From the NCBI GenBank assembly GCA_900768125.1, contig CAAGBS010000038.1, positions 124,001 to 188,000 on the forward strand: a DNA stretch of 64,000 bases, written 5' to 3'. Below the pieces are notes generated by a model. The model had not been told where the DNA came from, did no database searches, and was given only the letters and a program-made list of their open reading frames with translations. The stretch is from Oscillospiraceae bacterium (GTDB lineage Bacteria; Bacillota; Clostridia; Oscillospirales; Ruminococcaceae). Position 1 is the stretch's first letter. Every line of letters begins with the position of its first letter. Positions 59,579-64,000 of the stretch are shown here, in pieces. The translations under genes and the position numbers were made by a program.

Positions 59579-60534
59579 TTCTGCTTGACCTCCTTCTGTT
59601 CCTTCTTGGCTCCCAGCGGCTTCGGCATGGATATCTTGTCGATGTAGGGGGTGAGTATATTCATCAGGAGAATAGAATAGGAAACGCCCTCGGGCAGGCT
59701 GGCGAACTGTCTTATCAGGAACGTGAAGATACCGCAGCCTATGCCGAAGAACAGCTTTCCTTTCTGCGTCAGCGGGGTGGTGGAGTAGTCGGTCGCCATG
59801 AAGAACGCACCGAGGAACAGTCCGCCGGACATCAGCTGATACAGAGTGTAGTTGAGGTCGAATCCGCTGTAGAGCAGCGTCAGCACTGCGACAGTGCCGA
59901 TGAATGCCAGCGGAGTAGTCGGCGTGATAAGCCCTCTCACGCAGAGGTAAACGCCGCCGACAAGCAGCGCGGCAACGCAGGTCTCGCCTAGGCAGCCGCC
60001 GCGCACGCCGAGGAACATATCCAGCAGCGAGGGGAGCGCGTCCTGCTCAGCCGCAAGCGGGGTCGCAGCGGTAACTGCGTCAGCGCCGTTAAGATAAGCA
60101 AACGGCGCAGTCCACCTGGTCATAGCCGCAGTGAACGACAGCATGAGAACTATTCTCGCGGTGATGGCAGGGTTCGCGAAGTTCTGACCGATACCGCCGA
60201 ACAGCATTTTGACTACGACGATAGCGACAAAGCAGCCGATGACCGCCATGTACACCGGAAGCTCCACCGGCAGGTTGAACGCCAGCAGCATTCCGGTAAC
60301 GACTGCGGAAAGGTCGTGTATCGAGTTAGGCTTTTTCGTCACCTTGCAGAACAGGAACTCGAACAGAACGCAGCACGCGCAGCAGATGACAGTCAGCACC
60401 AGCGCCTTTAATCCGAAGATGACAGTTGCAGCCGCCAGCGCCGGAAGCATCGCTATGATCACATTCAGCATGACTTTCTGAGTGGACATCGCGCTGCGGA
60501 TATGCGGCGACGGCTCTACTATAAGTTTATTCAT
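59575..60534 (-). CDS. rnfD: Rnf complex subunit RnfD (covalent FMN, ion channel subunit)
   Basis: A 319-residue membrane protein with about ten helices, homologue of NqrB. The FMN-linkage region is ADAVTAATPLAAEQ near residue 160, and FGGIGQNFANPAITARI and FFMATDYSTTPLT are family-typical. It probably forms the ion path of the complex. Na+ or H+ use cannot be read from the sequence with certainty. Starts ten bases after rnfC. Confidence 0.95.
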   Translation of the reverse strand: MNKLIVEPSPHIRSAMSTQKVMLNVIIAMLPALAAATVIFGLKALVLTVICCACCVLFEFLFCKVTKKPNSIHDLSAVVTGMLLAFNLPVELPVYMAVIGCFVAIVVVKMLFGGIGQNFANPAITARIVLMLSFTAAMTRWTAPFAYLNGADAVTAATPLAAEQDALPSLLDMFLGVRGGCLGETCVAALLVGGVYLCVRGLITPTTPLAFIGTVAVLTLLYSGFDLNYTLYQLMSGGLFLGAFFMATDYSTTPLTQKGKLFFGIGCGIFTFLIRQFASLPEGVSYSILLMNILTPYIDKISMPKPLGAKKEQKEVKQK

Positions 60535-60543
60535 ATATTGACC

Positions 60544-61848
60544 TCACTTCCCTTTGTTTGCGGCTTCCTGCTGGCGGAGGAAATCCTTTGCGAGCTGATT
60601 CTTCTCGGCAAGGTTCCGGCGCGCCGGGCATACGAAGCTGCATGCGCCGCAGTTCATGCACAGATTGACTTTCAGCTTTTTCAGCAGCTCGGCATTACGG
60701 GTCTCATATGCGTGTTCCAGTTCGGTGGGCATGAGGTTCAGCGAGCAGGCTCTTATGCAGCGCCCGCAGCGTATGCAGGGGGATTCCTGATACTTCGGTG
60801 CGTCACAGAACAGCAGCACTGCGTTTGTCGTCTTTGCAAGGGGTGTGTCCGGGTCGAATGCGCACATACCCATCATCGGACCGCCCATGATTATCTTGTC
60901 CGGCTGCTTCCTCAGCGAAGCGAATCCCACCACGCTGTGCAGAAGCGTTCCCACCGGCACAAAGAAGTTGCAGGGGGAGTTCACTATATTTCCGTCCACC
61001 GTTATGCGGCGCTTCACCAGCGGCATTCCGGTGCGCATGTAGGAATGTATGAAGCCCGCGGTGGACACGTTCATTACAACGCAGCCCACGTCTGACGGAA
61101 GCATTCCCTCGCCGACTATACGTCCGGTCAGGTTGTGCACCAGCACCTTTTCAGCGCCCTGCGGATAGCAGCTGGGCAGCTTCTTTACCTCTATCTCAGG
61201 TATGGAGGCGGTCAGCTTGGTGAGCTTGGATATAGCCTCCGGCTTGTCGGATTCTATTCCGATTATCGCTTTGGGTATCTCCAGCCATTTAAGCACCAGT
61301 TTTATGCCGCCTATCACCGCGTCCGTGTTCTCGATGAGTTCGCGGTAATCGGAAGTTATGTACGGCTCGCACTCCGCGCCGTTTATCAGCAGATATTCGA
61401 TATTGACCTTGCTGCGGTCGTACGCAAGCTTGACGTGAGTAGGGAATCCCGCGCCGCCAAGACCGATGGCTCCGCTCTCGCGGACCGCCTTAATGAAATC
61501 CTCCCGGGACTCCACCACCGGCGGCTTGATATCCGGACAAACCTCCATGCGGTTGTCCGACTTTATCGTGACAGTCTTGCACAGCCTGCCGCCGACATTC
61601 ATGACGTCCTTTATCTCGGTAACGTCCCCGCTTATCGAAGCATGGACCGGCGCAGACATGAACGCCCCCGTATCTCCGATCTTCTGTCCCACGAGAACAT
61701 GGTCTCCGACCTTTACCAGCGGGTCGCAGGGCGCGCCGATATGCTGCGCCATGCTTATCGTCACTGTTTCCGGAACGGGCACCTTTCTCGTCAGCTGATC
61801 TGCTGAGCCGCTGAAATGCGGCAGATGAACTGAATGCAGCCTTGACAA
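60544..61848 (-). CDS. rnfC: Rnf complex subunit RnfC (NADH/NAD+ site)
   Basis: The 434-residue soluble subunit that reduces NAD+. GAIGLGGAGFPTHVKL near residue 120 forms the FMN/NADH site of the Nqo1-like fold, GAECEPYITSDYREL follows, and the C-terminus has two ferredoxin motifs, CIRCGRCIRACSLNLMP and CMNCGACSFVCPARR. It opens the rnfCDGEAB operon. The start is a TTG, seven bases after GGGGTGG; no upstream ATG fits. A strong promoter lies 80 bases upstream. Confidence 0.96.
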   Translation of the reverse strand: MSRLHSVHLPHFSGSADQLTRKVPVPETVTISMAQHIGAPCDPLVKVGDHVLVGQKIGDTGAFMSAPVHASISGDVTEIKDVMNVGGRLCKTVTIKSDNRMEVCPDIKPPVVESREDFIKAVRESGAIGLGGAGFPTHVKLAYDRSKVNIEYLLINGAECEPYITSDYRELIENTDAVIGGIKLVLKWLEIPKAIIGIESDKPEAISKLTKLTASIPEIEVKKLPSCYPQGAEKVLVHNLTGRIVGEGMLPSDVGCVVMNVSTAGFIHSYMRTGMPLVKRRITVDGNIVNSPCNFFVPVGTLLHSVVGFASLRKQPDKIIMGGPMMGMCAFDPDTPLAKTTNAVLLFCDAPKYQESPCIRCGRCIRACSLNLMPTELEHAYETRNAELLKKLKVNLCMNCGACSFVCPARRNLAEKNQLAKDFLRQQEAANKGK

Positions 61849-61926
61849 ATAATACCACCCCTTTTTGTGAATATAAAACCTATCTATGATTGTACATTTC
61901 AGCTATATGAAAGCGTACATATCTTT

Positions 61927-61955
61927 ATTCTACATTAAAACAGCAGAATTGTCAA
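61927..61955 (-). promoter_or_regulatory. Promoter of rnfCDGEAB
   Basis: TTGACA-17 bp-TAGAAT on the minus strand, giving a 5' UTR of about 70 bases before rnfC. A divergent promoter for dapL begins about 80 bp away. No Rex- or Fur-type box is obvious between them. Confidence 0.8.
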
Positions 61956-62036
61956 CACAAAATGTAAGAAATATGATAATTTTGTGATAATACGCATGAT
62001 TTGTACGCAGTTTTTCAACTCAGCCGCAAAAACAAG

Positions 62037-62065
62037 TTGACAAAACCGCCGAAATATAGTAAAAT
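62037..62065 (+). promoter_or_regulatory. Promoter of dapL
   Basis: TTGACA-17 bp-TAAAAT. RNA start near 62072, about 45 bases before the chosen ATG; too short a leader for a lysine riboswitch, and none is seen. Confidence 0.8.
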
Positions 62066-62118
62066 ATAGTTTGGACTAATTCCGTGTGGAACTACAACAT
62101 CAGAAAGGACATGAACAA

Positions 62119-63324
62119 ATGGCAAAGCTGAACGAAAACTTCTTCAACCTGAAAAAGAACTACCTATTTATTGATATCGGCAAACGCGTAAAGGCATACA
62201 CAGCCGCTCACCCCGAGGCGAAACTCATCAGAATGGGTATCGGCGACGTAACACAGCCGCTCGCTCCGGTAGTTGTGGACGCTATGGTAAAGGCTTCCAA
62301 GGAGATGGGCGTAAAGGAAACATTCCGCGGCTACGAGGACAGCGGCGCAGGCTACGACTTCCTTCGTGAAGCCGTTTCCGACTACTACAAAAGTTTCGGC
62401 GCAGACGTTGACCCCGCCGTTATCCACATCAGCGACGGCGCAAAGAGCGACTGCGGCAACATCATCGACATTTTCGGCGAGGGCAACACTGTAGTTGTCA
62501 CCGACCCGGCTTATCCGGTTTACGTTGACAGCAACATCATGAGCGGCAACACAGTCGTTTACGCAAACTCCACCGAGGAGAACGGTTTCGCTGCAATGCC
62601 CCCCAAGGACGTTAAGGCTGACCTTATCTACCTCTGCTCCCCGAACAATCCTACCGGCTCGGTATACACCAAGGCGCAGCTCAAGGAATGGGTTGACTAC
62701 GCGCTGGCTAACGAAGCAGTCATCATTTTTGACGCTGCCTACGAAGCGTTCATCACCGAAGCCGACCTGCCCAGAAGCATTTATCTTATCGAGGGTGCGA
62801 AGAAGTGCGCCATCGAGATATGCTCTCTGTCCAAGACCGCCGGCTTCACCGGAACGCGATGCGGCTACACCGTCGTTCCCGATGAGCTTATCCAGAAGGA
62901 CAGCAAGGGCAATGAAGTAAAGATAGCAGACCTCTGGAACAGACGCCAGGGCAGCAAGTTCAACGGCGTATCCTATCCGGTACAGCGTGCGGCTGAGGCT
63001 GTGTTCACCGAAGAGGGACAGAAGCAGACAAAGGCCACCATCGCTTACTATCAGGAGAACGCGCGCATAATCGCAAAGACCTGCGATGAACTTGGGGTCA
63101 AGTACACCGGCGGCATCAACTCCCCATACATCTGGCTGAAGAGCCCGAACGGCATGGGAAGCTGGGAATTTTTCGATTATCTACTCAACGAAATTCAGGT
63201 AGTCGGCACACCGGGCGCTGGCTTCGGTGCTAACGGCGACGGCTGGTTCAGACTGACCGCATTCAGCACCCACGAGCTTACTACCGAAGCAATGGAAAGA
63301 TTCAAGACCCTTTTCAAGAAGTAA
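62119..63324 (+). CDS. dapL: LL-diaminopimelate aminotransferase
   Basis: A PLP enzyme converting tetrahydrodipicolinate and glutamate directly to LL-diaminopimelate, the short aminotransferase route to lysine and peptidoglycan. 401 residues from the ATG giving MAKLNENFFNLKKNYLF, which is the family's standard N-terminus; AAAGGA lies upstream. The PLP lysine is in SLSKTAGFTGTRCGY near residue 240, and RMGIGDVTQPLAP, FRGYEDSGAGYDFLREAV, YLCSPNNPTGSVY are all diagnostic of DapL. Transcribed alone and closed by a terminator. Confidence 0.97.
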   Translation: MAKLNENFFNLKKNYLFIDIGKRVKAYTAAHPEAKLIRMGIGDVTQPLAPVVVDAMVKASKEMGVKETFRGYEDSGAGYDFLREAVSDYYKSFGADVDPAVIHISDGAKSDCGNIIDIFGEGNTVVVTDPAYPVYVDSNIMSGNTVVYANSTEENGFAAMPPKDVKADLIYLCSPNNPTGSVYTKAQLKEWVDYALANEAVIIFDAAYEAFITEADLPRSIYLIEGAKKCAIEICSLSKTAGFTGTRCGYTVVPDELIQKDSKGNEVKIADLWNRRQGSKFNGVSYPVQRAAEAVFTEEGQKQTKATIAYYQENARIIAKTCDELGVKYTGGINSPYIWLKSPNGMGSWEFFDYLLNEIQVVGTPGAGFGANGDGWFRLTAFSTHELTTEAMERFKTLFKK

Positions 63325-63339
63325 TAACTTATACGCGAA

Positions 63340-63373
63340 CACCCCGAGGCGATGGCTCCGGGGTGTTTTTTTA
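63340..63373 (+). terminator. Terminator of dapL
   Basis: CACCCCG-AGGCGATGGCTC-CGGGGTG followed by seven Ts, 15 bases after the dapL stop. Confidence 0.9.
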
Positions 63374-63380
63374 TTGATAA

Positions 63381-63884
63381 CTAAATGCTGTAATCAGCGA
63401 TAACACGGTATTTTTCCAGCATTTCGGATTCTGATATAGTGCGGTTTGCCGGGCTTGTCGAGGGCAGGCAGACCGCTTTGATTCCGTCCGGGAAGAACCG
63501 TTCGTACAGCGACTGCGCCTTTTTCCCGGTGGTGAATACCGCTTTAATATCCGCAGATCGGAATATCACTTCCAGCCGATTCGGGACTGCATTCTTTATG
63601 CTGCTGTCGGACGCTCCGTCAATGCTGCATTCTGCGAGCACGTCCCACAGCGCAACGCCGTGACGGAGACACATTTCACGCTTCCCGGGTATGTCCGCCG
63701 GGACTTCCTCGCCGAGAACCCCGCTCAGCATTCGCCAGAACCGGTTCTGCGGGTGCATATAGTAAAACCCCCGCTCCCTTGACTTTGGCGAGGGTATGGT
63801 CCCGAGTATCAGCACCCGGGAATTGCAGTCGAAAACCGGCGGGAACTCATGCTCCACCCGCGCGGCGCGGTTCTCAGAACTCAT
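63381..63884 (-). CDS. Uracil-DNA glycosylase superfamily protein (DNA-deoxyinosine glycosylase type)
   Basis: About 167 residues with the UDG fold: SRVLILGTIPSPKSRERGFYYMHPQNRFWRML near residue 20, read in segments LILGTIPSPKS and FYYMHPQNRFW, then GVALWDVLAECSIDGASDSSIKN and LPSTSPANR near the C-terminus, the second catalytic loop. The arrangement matches the family-6 type hypoxanthine/deoxyinosine glycosylases, which remove deaminated adenine from DNA. The open frame goes 19 codons further, but ATG at 63884 lies at the end of the upstream gene (11-bp overlap) and fits the family. Confidence 0.88.
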   Translation of the reverse strand: MSSENRAARVEHEFPPVFDCNSRVLILGTIPSPKSRERGFYYMHPQNRFWRMLSGVLGEEVPADIPGKREMCLRHGVALWDVLAECSIDGASDSSIKNAVPNRLEVIFRSADIKAVFTTGKKAQSLYERFFPDGIKAVCLPSTSPANRTISESEMLEKYRVIADYSI

Positions 63885-64000
63885 AGTCAACGCTGTGCGA
63901 CTCTGTGCGGATAGATTTGCAGAACTTCGACACCTCGACATGAAGCGGATTAGTTGAATACGCTTTCAGCGCTTCCAGGCTGTCGAACTCGCTGACCAGC
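63874..64000 (-). CDS. C-terminal part of a Dabb (stress-responsive A/B barrel) protein, cut by window edge
   Basis: Forty-one codons run in from the right edge to a TGA: LVSEFDSLEALKAYSTN then PLHVEVSKFCKSIRTE and SHSVDYEF. The order E-F-D-S-x-E-A-L-x-A-Y-x-x-N/H-P-x-H and the final V-D-Y-E are hallmarks of Dabb-domain proteins, small dimeric alpha-beta barrels of varied or unknown function. Its stop overlaps the start of the glycosylase gene, so the two are co-transcribed. Confidence 0.75.
   Translation of the reverse strand, partial: LVSEFDSLEALKAYSTNPLHVEVSKFCKSIRTESHSVDYEF

Noticed and set aside
1..64000. CRISPR array, prophage or complete insertion sequence
   Set aside because: No regularly spaced repeats, no transposase or integrase frame and no phage structural genes were found on either strand.

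Overview
The window looks like a chromosomal segment from a strictly anaerobic, low-sugar-to-plant-fibre-feeding member of the Clostridia, most likely an Oscillospirales/Ruminococcaceae-type gut bacterium. The reasons are the anaerobic class III ribonucleotide reductase (nrdD/nrdG), a complete clostridial-order Rnf complex (rnfCDGEAB), DapL-type lysine synthesis, several radical-SAM enzymes, Bacillota-style promoters (near-consensus -35/-10 with 17-bp spacers) and strong GGAGG ribosome sites. No phage, complete insertion sequence, CRISPR array or rRNA operon was seen. This taxonomic placement is inference; no marker gene was searched.

Layout. 0-5 kb: the end of a cut-off sensory-type gene, then a tightly overlapping minus-strand housekeeping operon hisS-rimM-trmD-era-recO; TrmD carries an extra C-terminal ASCH domain. 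5-9 kb: a CsbB-like polyprenyl-phosphate glycosyltransferase and a YfhO-like GT-C membrane protein, a likely pair for glycosylating a cell-surface polymer. 9-18 kb: YjbQ, a DUF4097 protein, an FNT channel, rRNA methyltransferase, RF2 without a programmed frameshift, the TIGR03936/TIGR03960 pair and a lipoprotein solute-binding protein, with a 173-bp foldback MITE-like element inserted exactly between two of these genes. 18-23.5 kb: nrdG/nrdD under a promoter with two NrdR-like boxes, a YhcC-type radical-SAM protein, rlmN and tRNA-Leu(CAA). 23.6-27.9 kb: acetyltransferase, an ECF S-component/DUF1893/ferredoxin-type aldo-keto reductase operon, GNAT, and a candidate small structured RNA with its own promoter. 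28-30.3 kb: a graveyard of gene fragments (ATC hydrolase-like, GH127, GNAT) around an AraC regulator. 30.3-35.3 kb: alanine/sodium symporter, OmpR-type regulator, cation/proton antiporter, WYL regulator. 35.3-36.2 kb: a barnase-like lipoprotein with barstar. 37-44.7 kb: a glycan-use region (GH127, AraC regulator, GH36 alpha-galactosidase, GH43 lipoprotein). 45-50.9 kb: DUF819 transporter, enolase, a kinase-GNAT fusion, GNAT, TetR, and a MarR remnant. 51-56.4 kb: a LuxR/MalT-type regulator beside a DHHW/MBOAT envelope O-acetylation pair. 56.9-61.8 kb: rnfCDGEAB. 62-64 kb: dapL, a uracil-DNA-glycosylase-fold enzyme and a Dabb protein fragment.

How the genes fit together. Rnf couples ferredoxin oxidation to NAD+ reduction and an ion gradient that the symporters and antiporter here can spend; extracellular and cytoplasmic glycosidases feed arabinose and galactose into glycolysis (enolase); several radical-SAM and glycyl-radical enzymes demand strict anaerobiosis. 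The most unusual signals are (1) two unrelated intergenic loci (42.2 and 56.6 kb) where a repeat-like insert is flanked on both sides by copies of the same terminator hairpin, (2) the 173-bp MITE with a TTAG target duplication, (3) the TrmD-ASCH fusion, (4) the self-standing structured RNA at 27.3 kb, (5) two GTTAG-N6-CTAAC sites sitting just downstream of the -10 boxes of two unrelated genes, and (6) a kinase-GNAT fusion whose acetyl-CoA-binding segment is missing.
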